Assembly: GCF_003990335.1 (NCBI RefSeq)
Contig: NZ_CP034683.1
Coordinates: forward strand, 2,122,501-2,186,500
Origin: Rheinheimera mangrovi
GTDB lineage: Bacteria > Pseudomonadota > Gammaproteobacteria > Enterobacterales > Alteromonadaceae
Direction: 5' to 3'
Length of the DNA: 64,000 bases
Shown here: positions 44,705 to 53,385 of the stretch, one piece after another
Numbering within the stretch: the first letter of the stretch is position 1
How the letters are laid out: every line of letters begins with the position of its first letter
Position numbers and translations under genes: made by a program
Notes under the pieces: generated by a model
Told to the model about the DNA's origin: nothing
The model's input: the letters and a program-made list of their open reading frames with translations, nothing else
Database searches by the model: none

Positions 44705-45628
44705 ATGACCAGTTTGATGAATTCAGTTGACCAACGCACCAATATTGTCGGTCAAAATCGCCTCGAACTTTTAATGTTTCGTCTGCATGGGCCTCAGCCT
44801 TATGGCATCAACGTGTTCAAAGTGCGTGAAGTGATACGTTGCCCTGAACTCAGTGAACTACCTGGAGCTAATCCTCATGTGCGCGGTATAGCGCATTTAC
44901 GGGGCGTTCCGGTCACCGTCATCGACTTAAGTCAGGCGACTGGCGGCAAACCTATCTCCGATTTATCCAATGCTTTTATTCTGGTGACTGAATACAATCG
45001 TAATACTCAGGGCTTTTTAGTTGGAGGCGTTGACCGCATTGTCAACGTCAATTGGGAGCAAATTTTACCTCCGCCTCACGGGGCAGGTCGTACGCATTAT
45101 TTAACTGCTGTAACTGAAGTTGATAAAAAACTGGTGCAAATTATTGATGTAGAGAAAGTATTCTCTGAAATTTCTCCAGTTGATGAAACGGTCAGTGAGT
45201 CGGTGAAAGAAAAAGCCAAAAATGCAGACTTCAAAGATTTAACCGTATTAGTGGCAGATGATTCAGCAGTAGCCCGTAATCAGGTGAAACGAGCCTTGTC
45301 TACCATAGGTATCAATGTTGAAACTGTGAATGATGGTCGTCTGGCACTGAACTGGCTGGAAGCTAAAGCGCAGGAGTTGGGTGGTGATATCTCCGGCAAA
45401 GTACCACTGATTATTTCTGATATCGAAATGCCTGAAATGGATGGATATACCCTAACGGCCGAAGTGAAAGCCAATGAACATCTGCGCCATGTGCATATCA
45501 TTCTTCACTCTTCGTTAAGTGGTGTCTTTAACGAAGCCATGGTGAAAAAAGTTGGTGCCGATCAGTTTATTGCCAAGTTCCACCCTGATGAGTTGGTTTC
45601 TGCTGTTCAGCAGTGGATGAACAGCTAG
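44705..45628 (+). CDS. cheV: chemotaxis coupling protein CheV (CheW-REC)
   Basis: A 307-residue protein with an N-terminal CheW-like domain (L-L-M-F-R-L-H, Y-G-I-N-V-F-K-V-R-E-V, V-R-G-I-A-H-L-R-G-V-P-V-T-V-I-D) and a C-terminal receiver domain with acidic pocket V-A-D-D-S, phospho-acceptor Asp in I-I-S-D-I-E-M-P-E-M-D-G and the K of I-A-K-F-H-P. CheV couples chemoreceptors to CheA and is modulated by phosphorylation. ATG 44705 follows AGAGG. It is monocistronic here. Confidence 0.94.
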   Translation: MTSLMNSVDQRTNIVGQNRLELLMFRLHGPQPYGINVFKVREVIRCPELSELPGANPHVRGIAHLRGVPVTVIDLSQATGGKPISDLSNAFILVTEYNRNTQGFLVGGVDRIVNVNWEQILPPPHGAGRTHYLTAVTEVDKKLVQIIDVEKVFSEISPVDETVSESVKEKAKNADFKDLTVLVADDSAVARNQVKRALSTIGINVETVNDGRLALNWLEAKAQELGGDISGKVPLIISDIEMPEMDGYTLTAEVKANEHLRHVHIILHSSLSGVFNEAMVKKVGADQFIAKFHPDELVSAVQQWMNS

Positions 45629-45674
45629 TCACTACAGAACCTTTCTGCTTTACCAATTTCAGATATTTGTCTAT

Positions 45675-45708
45675 TATAGCAGTCATTAATCACTTAATGA
45701 CTGCTATA
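45675..45708. promoter_or_regulatory. perfect 15-bp inverted repeat at the hipB start, probable HipB operator
   Basis: TATAGCAGTCATTAA and TTAATGACTGCTATA pair perfectly around TCAC; the last base is the A of the hipB ATG (45708). Antitoxins of the HipB type repress their operon by binding palindromes in this position. As RNA it could also form a hairpin covering the translation start. Confidence 0.75.
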
Positions 45709-45998
45709 TGATGCATAATTCCATTGATTTACTTCTAAAACAATGGGGCACTTTAATTCAGAGTTGCCGTGCTGAACGCGAAAGCCAAAGTCAGTTTGCC
45801 AAACGTTTAGGCGTGGGACGTTCTACTGTATCTGCACTGGAAAATGGCAGTGCCCAGGTGGCTGTGGGTACTTATCTACAGGCTATGCTGGTGCTGGGAT
45901 TAGCAGGCTCTTTTGGCGACTGGCTGAGCCAGCAAGAGCAGGATCAGCAACGACAGCGTTTTCGGCATCCGGTCCAGAGGCTGGATAATGATTTCTGA
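45708..45998 (+). CDS. hipB: HipB-like XRE-family antitoxin
   Basis: A 96-residue helix-turn-helix protein: R-A-E-R-E-S-Q-S-Q-F-A-K-R-L-G-V-G-R-S-T-V-S-A-L-E-N-G is a standard XRE motif, followed by a helical dimerisation tail. It should bind the operator just upstream and neutralise HipA. Two adjacent ATGs (45708, 45711) could serve; there is no clear RBS, since the inverted repeat occupies that region. The C-terminus overlaps hipA by 11 bases. Confidence 0.88.
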   Translation: MMHNSIDLLLKQWGTLIQSCRAERESQSQFAKRLGVGRSTVSALENGSAQVAVGTYLQAMLVLGLAGSFGDWLSQQEQDQQRQRFRHPVQRLDNDF

Positions 45999-47196
45999 TC
46001 CACTTAACCCCCGTTGTTATGTGTTTGTTGAAGGCCTGCAGGCTGATGCTGTGATCTGTGCTGTATTTGAGCTCGATCTGGCTTCAGGTACAGGCTACTT
46101 TCGTTACGGTAAATCCTGGCTAGAACGCCCTGACGCCTTTCCGCTGGACCCTTTGCATTTACCTTTATCTGAGCAAGAGTTTATCTGTCGTTTGCCAAAA
46201 GCCGTGTTTGGCGTCTTGTCTGATGCAGCTCCTGATAGCTGGGGTCGTAAACTGATGTTGTCGCTGCATAGCACTAAACCTCAACATGAAGTCGATTTTT
46301 TACTGGCAGGCAGTGGTGAAGGCGTAGGTGCCTTAGCTTTTAGCTTGTCGCGGCATCAGGCGAAAAAGAAAATTGCTAAAAACCAGTTTGCTGATCTACA
46401 GAGCCTGACCCAAAGTAAAAATGATCTGTTGGCCCACAACAGTTTAAGTGCCGAAGCGAAAAAAGCGCTGGAGTATGGCATCAGCATGGGCGGCGCCCGG
46501 CCTAAATCTTCTGTGCAGGACGGCGATAGGTTGTATCTGGTTAAATTTAACAAAGCCGATGATTTGGTGAATATGGCCAGAGTTGAACACGCCACTTTAA
46601 CACTGGCACAGCAGTTTGGGATTCGGGTGGCGCACAGCAAAGTGGTGCAAACTGGCTTTGAGGATGTTCTGCTGATCGAGCGTTTTGATCGCAGTGCCAG
46701 TCAGATCCACTCTCATTTTATCAGCGCTGAATCGTTGTTTTCTGAACAAAAAGTGTCGGAGCTGAGTTTAAAAATCAGCTATGGTTATCCGGCTTTGGCT
46801 GAAATTTTACGTCAGTACAGTATTGAGCCTTCAGACAGTGAAGAACTGTTTCGGCGCATGCTGTTTAATCTGCTGGTAGGCAATACAGACGATCATGGCC
46901 GCAACCATGCATTACTATTGGATTTGACCAGCAAACACTGGCGCTTGTCGCCAGCTTACGACATGGTGCCTGTGAATAATTCGCGCCAGCATGCAATGGG
47001 CTTAGGAGACTTTGGCCGTGCCGGTACAGTGGAAAACGCCTTAAGCCAATGCAGCCGTTTTGGTTTAAAGCTAAACAAAGCCAGGCAGATAGTGGCAGAA
47101 GCTGAACTGCTTATTCGAAGCTGGCCGCAGCATTTTAGCAAGGCTGGTGTTTCAGCTGCTGACATTGAAGTGTTAAAAGCTCTGATCCCACACTGA
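45988..47196 (+). CDS. hipA: HipA-family Ser/Thr kinase toxin
   Basis: A 402-residue HipA-like kinase. The couple/N-terminal domain is followed by G-I-S-M-G-G-A-R-P-K-S, the P-loop-like segment, V-K-F-N with the nucleotide-binding Lys, the catalytic loop G-N-T-D-D-H-G-R-N-H (Asp, Asn) and the metal-binding Asp in S-P-A-Y-D-M-V-P. E. coli HipA phosphorylates glutamyl-tRNA synthetase; the G-G-A-R-P-K subgroup may have other targets. It overlaps hipB by 11 bases. The J-domain operon begins 105 bp downstream. Confidence 0.9.
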   Translation: MISDPLNPRCYVFVEGLQADAVICAVFELDLASGTGYFRYGKSWLERPDAFPLDPLHLPLSEQEFICRLPKAVFGVLSDAAPDSWGRKLMLSLHSTKPQHEVDFLLAGSGEGVGALAFSLSRHQAKKKIAKNQFADLQSLTQSKNDLLAHNSLSAEAKKALEYGISMGGARPKSSVQDGDRLYLVKFNKADDLVNMARVEHATLTLAQQFGIRVAHSKVVQTGFEDVLLIERFDRSASQIHSHFISAESLFSEQKVSELSLKISYGYPALAEILRQYSIEPSDSEELFRRMLFNLLVGNTDDHGRNHALLLDLTSKHWRLSPAYDMVPVNNSRQHAMGLGDFGRAGTVENALSQCSRFGLKLNKARQIVAEAELLIRSWPQHFSKAGVSAADIEVLKALIPH

Positions 47197-47301
47197 TTGA
47201 GCTGCTGCAGTAGCACAATTTTCTGTTAGAATCGCCGTACTTTAGCGTCTGGCTTGATCTGCTAAAAGCTGCGCTTATGTTTTTAACTCAATGGACTTTG
47301 A

Positions 47302-47598
47302 ATGATTAATTATTTTCGCATTTTGGGCGTAAAAGCCAGCGCCAATGAAGACGAGATTAAAAAAGCCTACAAGAGGTTATCCAATAAATATCATCCGGAT
47401 AAGCTGCTTAATTTAACTGATGATGAAAAAGAGCAGGCAGGCGTCCAATTACAACGGGTAAAAGAAGCCTATGATGTATTGTCAGACGCTAAAAAACGCG
47501 CGGCTTTTATTAAAGATTTTAATAATGTGATAGTGCCGGACCCGACCGCAGCGATGAAAGAGCTGTGGGATAGTTATTACCCGTCCGTAAAAGGTTAA
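47302..47598 (+). CDS. minimal J-domain (DnaJ-like) co-chaperone
   Basis: A 98-residue protein consisting almost only of a J domain: Y-F-R-I-L-G-V-K-A-S-A-N-E-D-E-I-K-K-A-Y-K-R, the H-P-D triad in N-K-Y-H-P-D-K-L-L, and helix IV with V-K-E-A-Y-D-V-L-S-D. There is no G/F region, zinc domain or substrate-binding domain. J domains stimulate the ATPase of Hsp70 proteins; the substrate is set by other parts or partners, which here could be the next three genes. It is separated from gene 2 by five bases. Confidence 0.9.
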   Translation: MINYFRILGVKASANEDEIKKAYKRLSNKYHPDKLLNLTDDEKEQAGVQLQRVKEAYDVLSDAKKRAAFIKDFNNVIVPDPTAAMKELWDSYYPSVKG

Positions 47599-47603
47599 AA
47601 CTT

Positions 47604-48158
47604 ATGAGCAAAACATTCGACAAAAACCGTTTAGAAGCGTTAAAAACTGACGCTTACGAGAACATTGAATCTTATAACGATCCGGATACGCCAAAAGCGC
47701 TGGAAAAATTTACCGCCCAAATAAAAAGCATTTTGCAGGCAGACCCAAAGATGTTGCATTCGGTGCCTGAATATCTGCCTGTAGCTTTGTATGGCCGGGT
47801 AAAGTTCACCCCTGAAGCCAATCTGAAATGGGCAGCCTGGCTTTCCAAAAACACCATGCCTGTGTGGGACGAATTTAAAACCTCCGTGGCTTTTAATAAT
47901 GCCGATTTACCGCTGGTAAAAACCATACGGGAATTTAACGAAGAGTTACTGATCGAAAGTTGTGCTGTGTTGTTTATGCTGAACAAGCACGTCGCTGCAG
48001 CGCCTGGTCCACGCGATCCGCGTGATGAAGACGACGAAGATACGGATGACTCTTCTTTTGGTCACAATGCGGATGATGATTACGAAGGTCAGGACGATGA
48101 AGAAGAAGGCTACGATGACCAATACGATGAAATCACCTTTAACAGGGAAGGCCGCTAA
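47604..48158 (+). CDS. unknown protein with strongly acidic C-terminal tail (J-domain operon gene 2)
   Basis: A 184-residue protein not recognised. Residues 1-130 are likely helical with L-K-W-A-A-W-L and V-W-D-E-F. Residues 137-176 are a low-complexity Asp/Glu-rich tail (D-E-D-D-E-D-T-D-D, D-D-E-E-E-G-Y-D-D), probably disordered. No signal peptide or membrane segment, so cytoplasmic. The stop overlaps the next start by one base (TAATG). Acidic tails of this kind occur in chaperones and nucleic-acid mimics; which applies is unknown. Confidence 0.75.
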   Translation: MSKTFDKNRLEALKTDAYENIESYNDPDTPKALEKFTAQIKSILQADPKMLHSVPEYLPVALYGRVKFTPEANLKWAAWLSKNTMPVWDEFKTSVAFNNADLPLVKTIREFNEELLIESCAVLFMLNKHVAAAPGPRDPRDEDDEDTDDSSFGHNADDDYEGQDDEEEGYDDQYDEITFNREGR

Positions 48159-48919
48159 TGAATAACCTGATTGAAATTGCCGTTGCGGAAATTAAAGAAC
48201 TCGCCATTGTTGAGCCAAAACAAGCCAGCAAAAAGTTTGAGCTGATGGCCAACACCATGTCGGATGCGCAACTGGTTGAAGTGATTGAAAATATCGATAT
48301 TGTGACCCTGACTCAAATTAACAGCCAGCACGATATTTCCTTCCCATCCATTATTTCCGAGCTGATGACACCGGAAAAAATCCGCGACATCGTCTGCCAG
48401 CAGCCGTTGTACTGGGAAGAGAAAATCAAAAACAATGCGGAAGATTTAAAGCAGCATACCTTTGATTTTTTAACTTACCTTATTCGTACTCAGGACAGCG
48501 AAACCAAGCAGGCTGAAATTCTTGAAGCTATTGCTGAAGACCCGGCAGGCCTGTTTTATTTGTCTATTCCTTTTATCGAGCTGTACCGCGGCGAAGTGGT
48601 TGAAGATGAAGACGAAGTGCACGATTTGTTGCACGAGGAAGAAGAAGATTTAGAAGAAGCCATCAGCTACACCGAACGTCATCTGAACGAAGAAGTGCAT
48701 GGTTTAGGTTATGACGATCCGCGCAGCTTATTGGCCCTTATTCGCCAGCTGACTCCTGCTGTAGAGCAGGCGATTAAAAACCTGGTGCGTAACGAAAATT
48801 CAGGCTGGGAGCACATTATCAATAAGTTTGCTGCTGAGCTGGTGATGCAAGCTAAAGAGAAAAATCAGGCCACAGACGAATATGCTGAAGTGGATGATAT
48901 GTTTAGTTTCCTCGATTAA
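48158..48919 (+). CDS. unknown helical acidic protein (J-domain operon gene 3)
   Basis: A 253-residue cytoplasmic protein that I do not recognise. It appears all-helical, with an acidic stretch at residues 146-168 (E-V-V-E-D-E-D-E-V-H-D, E-E-E-E-D-L-E-E-A) and many leucine/isoleucine heptad-like positions. It is translationally coupled to gene 2 and precedes gene 4 by 15 bases. A structural scaffold or Hsp70-client adaptor is one reading, but nothing in the sequence shows it directly. Confidence 0.75.
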   Translation: MNNLIEIAVAEIKELAIVEPKQASKKFELMANTMSDAQLVEVIENIDIVTLTQINSQHDISFPSIISELMTPEKIRDIVCQQPLYWEEKIKNNAEDLKQHTFDFLTYLIRTQDSETKQAEILEAIAEDPAGLFYLSIPFIELYRGEVVEDEDEVHDLLHEEEEDLEEAISYTERHLNEEVHGLGYDDPRSLLALIRQLTPAVEQAIKNLVRNENSGWEHIINKFAAELVMQAKEKNQATDEYAEVDDMFSFLD

Positions 48920-48934
48920 GGCAAAGGATAAGTT

Positions 48935-49831
48935 ATGCAGTTAGTGGTGCGGGATGCCAATCAGGGACCTTTTTTAACTAAGGTGCTGAATTACGCTAAA
49001 GCTGAGCAAAAACTTTCAGAAACACAGCTGGAACAACTGAAAAGCAAAGCTGTGCTGATGAGCCTGAAGTTTGCCGATAAGTTTTACAACAAATACAAAA
49101 TGCATTTGTTGGAGCAAGCGGCCCACGACATTATTGGTGTGGCAAGTTTGGGTCTGGCAGAACTGTCAGATCATGATTTAGATAAAGCCTTAGCTTTGTT
49201 GATCAGCCCTGAGGGAATAGTTAAACCTTTTCAAAAAGGCTGGAGCATGTTGTCGCAGGTCAGCCAGCAAGTGCCCAATCGAAAATCGCTCTATGGCGAA
49301 GTAGAAGAGCAGTTGCTGCAGGACATCGCTAGTCCACCGGACATTGAAGAGTGGCACGGCGTGGCTGTATATCAGCATGCGCTGCGCGAATCACGTCGTC
49401 GTCAGGCCATCAGTGTGGTGAAACAAACCTATTTCTACCATACCCAGTTGGACCCGTTCGAGCACTTCAACCTGGAAGATATGTTGGCTGAAGTGGTGCT
49501 GTATCGCCTTTGTACCAAAGGTGGCAAGGTGAAACAGGATTTAAAGCAACGGTTACGCGATATCGAATTAGCCGATGAATGGTTTGACGTAACCTTTATC
49601 AAAGCTCATACCGATCAGGTGCTTAGCTTATTACCTGCTGGTTTTTCAGAAGCTGTGACTGTGGAGCTGGGAGAAAATTTCCATGCCGCTCTAGTGCGCA
49701 CTTTGCAGTTTGCCAAAGGCTATAAAAAGCTGTTGGCAGAAAATGCATCACCAGAGCGTCGTGATGCGTATGAGCATAAGCAGGGCATGCTAAACCCTCT
49801 GTTAGGCTGGCCTCAATATATCGAAATGTAA
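48935..49831 (+). CDS. unknown helical protein (J-domain operon gene 4)
   Basis: A 298-residue protein without recognised domain, signal peptide or membrane helix. The N-terminal half is helical (L-K-F-A-D-K-F-Y-N-K-Y-K-M-H-L-L-E-Q-A); a central W-H-G-V-A-V-Y segment precedes a basic R-E-S-R-R-R-Q patch near residue 152 and an aspartate-rich section. The last line reads N-P-L-L-G-W-P-Q-Y-I-E-M. AAAGGATAAGTT precedes the ATG. It is the last gene of the four-gene J-domain operon; a dispersed repeat begins about 10 bp after its stop. Confidence 0.75.
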   Translation: MQLVVRDANQGPFLTKVLNYAKAEQKLSETQLEQLKSKAVLMSLKFADKFYNKYKMHLLEQAAHDIIGVASLGLAELSDHDLDKALALLISPEGIVKPFQKGWSMLSQVSQQVPNRKSLYGEVEEQLLQDIASPPDIEEWHGVAVYQHALRESRRRQAISVVKQTYFYHTQLDPFEHFNLEDMLAEVVLYRLCTKGGKVKQDLKQRLRDIELADEWFDVTFIKAHTDQVLSLLPAGFSEAVTVELGENFHAALVRTLQFAKGYKKLLAENASPERRDAYEHKQGMLNPLLGWPQYIEM

Positions 49832-49840
49832 TCCCCGTTG

Positions 49841-49968
49841 TACTTTGAAGCTGCAGCTTTGTTGGCTGCCTGATTTTACTTTAAAAGCTTCGCCCCAGTC
49901 GCATAGGCAACTATGCTCCTGGGGTCTCAATCCCTTGCCGCCTCGCTGCAACATCAATTACTTAGGGG
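49841..49968. repeat. dispersed intergenic repeat family A, copy 1
   Basis: Shares the sequence order GAAGC-GCAGCT-GTTGGC, CGCCCCAGTC-CATAG, CTATGCTCCTGGGGTCT, CTTGCCGCC-GCTGCAAC, ATTACTTAGGG with 62304-62416. The middle forms a hairpin (CCCCAG...CTGGGG with inner CATAG/CTATG, 49893-49924). Confidence 0.8.
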
Positions 49969-50001
49969 CAAGCCCGTTGTACTTGAGGCTTCAGTAACGG
50001 G

Positions 50002-50113
50002 CGGGTGCCGTAGGGGCCGCGGCTCGTCCCGGCCCGTCCATCTGTACCGTGGTGTTTTGCGATACAACACCGCGGTATCGTCAAGACGGGTGGGGACAAG
50101 CCCCACCCCTACG
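50002..50113. repeat. dispersed intergenic repeat family B, copy 1
   Basis: Begins GGGTGCCG, includes CCGGCCCGTCCAT, and ends GACGGGTGGGGACAAGCCCCACCCCTACG, a hairpin-forming tail (GGTGGGG/CCCCACC). A related copy lies at 59791-59914. It ends nine bases before the stop codon of the lipoprotein gene on the minus strand. The bases between 49969 and 50001 add nothing. Confidence 0.75.
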
Positions 50114-50121
50114 TCCCGTGC

Positions 50122-51153
50122 CTACGATTTAGGGCAATGCTGCTGTACTGCTTTCCACCAAATCACATGGCGTTTTAGCTCTGCTTTTAATTTTGTATTG
50201 GGCACTTCGAAGCGTTGCTGAATAGGCTGAGCCAGAGCTGTATCCTGATATAGCTGCTCTAACAGCGGATACAACTGCTGATAAGCACCATCCAGCTGCG
50301 CCAGATACAGCTGTACTTTGCCGATAAAATACTGCAGCAAAATGGTATTCAAAATCTCTGCTTTATCTGTGGGTTTACCGACAGGGCATAGGACTTTTAA
50401 ATCAAGCTGTTCTAACTGTTGATTTAAACTGTGCAGCCAGTTTTGGCTAAAGCGTAGGCTTTGTTGCAACTGGCTTAGCGTATTGGCTTTGTATAAAACT
50501 TCTAACGCTTGTTCGGGATTGATGCTACTTGCCTGCTGCCAGTTTTGCTGAGCAATACTTTGTTGCAGCGCAAGCAAGGAATGTAAGGCTTGCATTGTTT
50601 CAGCCACGCCAGCGGCTGAGTCTGGTTCTGACAAACTGCGGTAGGGGTGTAGTTGTTGACGTAAAGTCTCATCTTGCTGCAAAAAATTTTGCCAATGTTT
50701 ATCAATTTGTCTGGCTTTGTCAGAGGCAATAACAGCAAGTTTTTGCTGCAAGTCGGGTGCTATATCAGGGTTAGTTAAACAAGGGTGCACTTGCTTTAGA
50801 AACGCCAGTTCGTACTTTAAACGCTGACTTGGCGGCATGACCTTACCCAGACTGCTATTACGCTCGCCCAGCAATAAATCCAGACCACAAGAGCGGGTTG
50901 CTACTAACTCAACCAGACTAATGCTGGTTTCTGCTATATCGGCTCTGGTTGCTGTGATGGAAGGAAGTGGCTTTAAATCAAGCGGGGCTGGGTCTTGTAG
51001 CTCTAGAGCCAAAGTACGACCAAGCCGTTTGGCATAGTCGTCCATCAGGGATTGAGCCGGATCACTGCAGCCAGTAACCACAAAAACAACAGCAATCAAG
51101 CTCAGTAGTTTAGTGAGATGATGCAGCCTGTTGCTGCTGTATAATTTTGCCAT
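50122..51153 (-). CDS. DUF3080-like lipoprotein
   Basis: A 343-residue protein with lipobox F-V-V-T-G-C-S near residue 29 and a long helical, leucine/glutamine-rich body. M-P-P-S-Q-R-L-K-Y-E-L-A-F-L and the C-terminal part fit DUF3080 as I remember it, a family of uncharacterised lipoproteins in marine gammaproteobacteria; I am not certain. Its start lies within the 3' end of norM (44-bp overlap), so the two may be cotranscribed. Function unknown. Confidence 0.7.
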   Translation of the reverse strand: MAKLYSSNRLHHLTKLLSLIAVVFVVTGCSDPAQSLMDDYAKRLGRTLALELQDPAPLDLKPLPSITATRADIAETSISLVELVATRSCGLDLLLGERNSSLGKVMPPSQRLKYELAFLKQVHPCLTNPDIAPDLQQKLAVIASDKARQIDKHWQNFLQQDETLRQQLHPYRSLSEPDSAAGVAETMQALHSLLALQQSIAQQNWQQASSINPEQALEVLYKANTLSQLQQSLRFSQNWLHSLNQQLEQLDLKVLCPVGKPTDKAEILNTILLQYFIGKVQLYLAQLDGAYQQLYPLLEQLYQDTALAQPIQQRFEVPNTKLKAELKRHVIWWKAVQQHCPKS

Positions 51154-52498
51154 CTTCTAATCGCCTGATTTGGTTTTTCAGAATAAGCGCCAACATCACA
51201 GCAGCGCAGGATAAACCGACAATAATACCAATCCAAAAGCCATGAGCGCCCATCTTAGGCAAAATCCAGTCGGTTAAACCTAATACAGTGCCTAAACCAA
51301 AACCGATCGGCCAATAGGCAATAAAGGTGATAAAAAAGATAGGTTTGGTATGTTTTAAGCCACGTAAGGCACAAGCTGACACCACCTGTATCGCATCAGA
51401 GATCTGGTAAAAGCAGGCCAAGACTAAAATAGAGGTCGCAACAGCTAATACCGCAGGATCGGCAGAGTAGAGTGATGCCACTAAAAAACGACCAAAATAA
51501 GTCACCAGTGCTATGCCAACCGCCATCATCATCGCCAATTGTACTGCGGTTGATACGGCTTTTTTCAGCTCCTGTACATCGTTACTGCCAACCAGATGAC
51601 CGACCCGTATGGTCGTTGCCATACCCATACTCATAGGCAACATAAAGACCAGAGCGCTGTAGTTATTCGCAATTTGATGACCGGCCACCACTATAGGGCC
51701 TAAGTGCACAATCATCAGCGGGATAGAAGAGAACAAAGTCACTTCAAAAAACAGCGAAAAGGCGATGGGCGTGCCTATAGCGATGATATGCCATAAATCT
51801 TTGCTGTTGGGTTTCAGGTTGTCTGGCTTCTTCATATAAAGCGCTGTGCTACGGCTTCTGAAGGCATAAATAGTGATGGCTATAAACATCGCCAGAAACA
51901 CCAAAGAAGTCGCTACACCGCAACCTGCGCCACCTAAAGCCGGCATACCCAGCTTGCCGTAAATAAACACATAGTTGGCAGGAATATTTACCAGAATACC
52001 GACAAAAGCTATCCACATGGTGGCTTTGGTATTGCCTATACCTTCAAACAGGTTACGGAAGATCATGTAACCAGCGGCCGGATAAACGCCGTAACTGACA
52101 TACACCAGATAATCGACTGCTTTGGCACGCAGGTTGTCTTCCATCGACAAATACTGCAGTGGCAGGTGAATATACTGCATAGCTATCACTATGACAGTCG
52201 CCAGTACCATCGCCAGATAAAAACCCTGTAGCGCATTATGCGGAATAGCCTTATGGTTTTTCGCGCCATAGAGCTGAGAAATAATAGGAGTCAGTGCCAG
52301 TAATAGCCCCTGTAAGGTCAGAATAATAGGCAGCCAAATGGCGGAAGCCACAGCAATAGCGGCCATATCCAGTGCACTAACGCGACCTGCCATAATAGTA
52401 TCGATGACAAACATCATGGTTTGGGTCAGCTGAGCCAGCATAATAGGGCCAGATAACTTCAGAATGGTTTTTGCTTCAAAGCGGGAAAAAGGTAACAT
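51110..52498 (-). CDS. norM: MATE-family multidrug efflux protein NorM
   Basis: A 462-residue protein with twelve transmembrane helices and the MATE start K-L-S-G-P-I-M-L-A-Q-L-T-Q-T-M-M-F-V-I-D-T-I-M-A-G. It exports cationic drugs and fluoroquinolones with Na+ or H+. ATG 52498 has AAGAG before it; an upstream in-frame start (52543) is less likely. It is divergent from ribE, the arrangement known from Vibrio and Shewanella. Confidence 0.92.
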   Translation of the reverse strand: MLPFSRFEAKTILKLSGPIMLAQLTQTMMFVIDTIMAGRVSALDMAAIAVASAIWLPIILTLQGLLLALTPIISQLYGAKNHKAIPHNALQGFYLAMVLATVIVIAMQYIHLPLQYLSMEDNLRAKAVDYLVYVSYGVYPAAGYMIFRNLFEGIGNTKATMWIAFVGILVNIPANYVFIYGKLGMPALGGAGCGVATSLVFLAMFIAITIYAFRSRSTALYMKKPDNLKPNSKDLWHIIAIGTPIAFSLFFEVTLFSSIPLMIVHLGPIVVAGHQIANNYSALVFMLPMSMGMATTIRVGHLVGSNDVQELKKAVSTAVQLAMMMAVGIALVTYFGRFLVASLYSADPAVLAVATSILVLACFYQISDAIQVVSACALRGLKHTKPIFFITFIAYWPIGFGLGTVLGLTDWILPKMGAHGFWIGIIVGLSCAAVMLALILKNQIRRLEDGKIIQQQQAASSH

Positions 52499-52555
52499 AA
52501 CAACTCTTGTCAGACAGGCGAAAAAACGCCGTAAAGATAGCACAGCAGAGGTTTT

Positions 52556-53179
52556 ATGTTTACAGGAATAGTGCAGGCAAAAGTTAAAGTCAGTGAAATC
52601 GGCGACCAGGAGCAGTTTCGTCGCCTAACTCTTGCAGTACCTGTGCAGTTATTACAAAACCTGGAACGGGGCGCCAGCATCTCTATTAACGGCACTTGTT
52701 TAACTGCCACCGATTTCAGTCTGATGGAGCCTTTAGGCTGTGTTAGTTTTGATGTGATTGACGAAACTTTAGCTAAAACCAACCTAGGCGCTTTAAGCAC
52801 TGGCTCATTAGTCAACTTCGAACGCTCTTTAACTTTTGGCCGTGAAATTGGTGGGCATTTGGTGTCAGGCCATGTGCACGGTACAGCCACTATTTTAGCT
52901 GTCAGCCAAACAGGTGCGAATTGGCGGGTGGATATAGAGCTAAAGCCAGAGTTTAAAAACTATGTGCTCAGCAAAGGTTTTATCAGCATTGACGGTATCA
53001 GCCTGACCGTAGGCGAAGTGACAGCAGAGAGTTTTAGCCTGCATTTAATACCAGAAACGCTCACCGTGACTACTTTAGGCCAACGCAAAGTGGGTGACAG
53101 AGTGAATATCGAACTGGATCAGCAAACAGTCACCATAGTGGATACGGTAGAACGGGTGCTTGCTGCCAGAAATGCCTGA
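52556..53179 (+). CDS. ribE: riboflavin synthase alpha chain
   Basis: A 207-residue protein with the M-F-T-G-I-V-Q start and two homologous barrel domains (I-S-I-N-G-T-C-L-T-A-T and, in the second, I-S-I-D-G-I-S-L-T-V-G). It converts 6,7-dimethyl-8-ribityllumazine to riboflavin in the cytoplasm. Gene stands alone beside norM; I see no FMN-riboswitch-like structure in the 57 bp between the genes. Confidence 0.95.
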   Translation: MFTGIVQAKVKVSEIGDQEQFRRLTLAVPVQLLQNLERGASISINGTCLTATDFSLMEPLGCVSFDVIDETLAKTNLGALSTGSLVNFERSLTFGREIGGHLVSGHVHGTATILAVSQTGANWRVDIELKPEFKNYVLSKGFISIDGISLTVGEVTAESFSLHLIPETLTVTTLGQRKVGDRVNIELDQQTVTIVDTVERVLAARNA

Positions 53180-53184
53180 TATGG

Positions 53185-53385
53185 CTAATAATACTGCTCG
53201 TCTTCAGCGTCGATAAACACTTGCACTTTATTATGCAGCTCATCTTTATGAGTCTGCACATGAATTGGGTTGCAGCAATTGCTGCAATCTTCAATGTCGT
53301 CCTGATCTTCACCGCTGATATCCAGGGTGATATGAGTGGGGTGACCACAGAAAGGGCAAAGAATAGTTTTATGCAGTATGTCCAT
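53185..53385 (-). CDS. CPXCG cysteine-rich small protein
   Basis: A 66-residue protein with C-P-F-C-G-H and C-S-N-C-C-N-P-I-H-V, two CxxC pairs that should bind zinc. It matches the CPXCG motif-containing family, function unknown. ATG 53385 is preceded by GGAGG; a longer frame upstream has no such site. It converges on ribE. Confidence 0.88.
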   Translation of the reverse strand: MDILHKTILCPFCGHPTHITLDISGEDQDDIEDCSNCCNPIHVQTHKDELHNKVQVFIDAEDEQYY

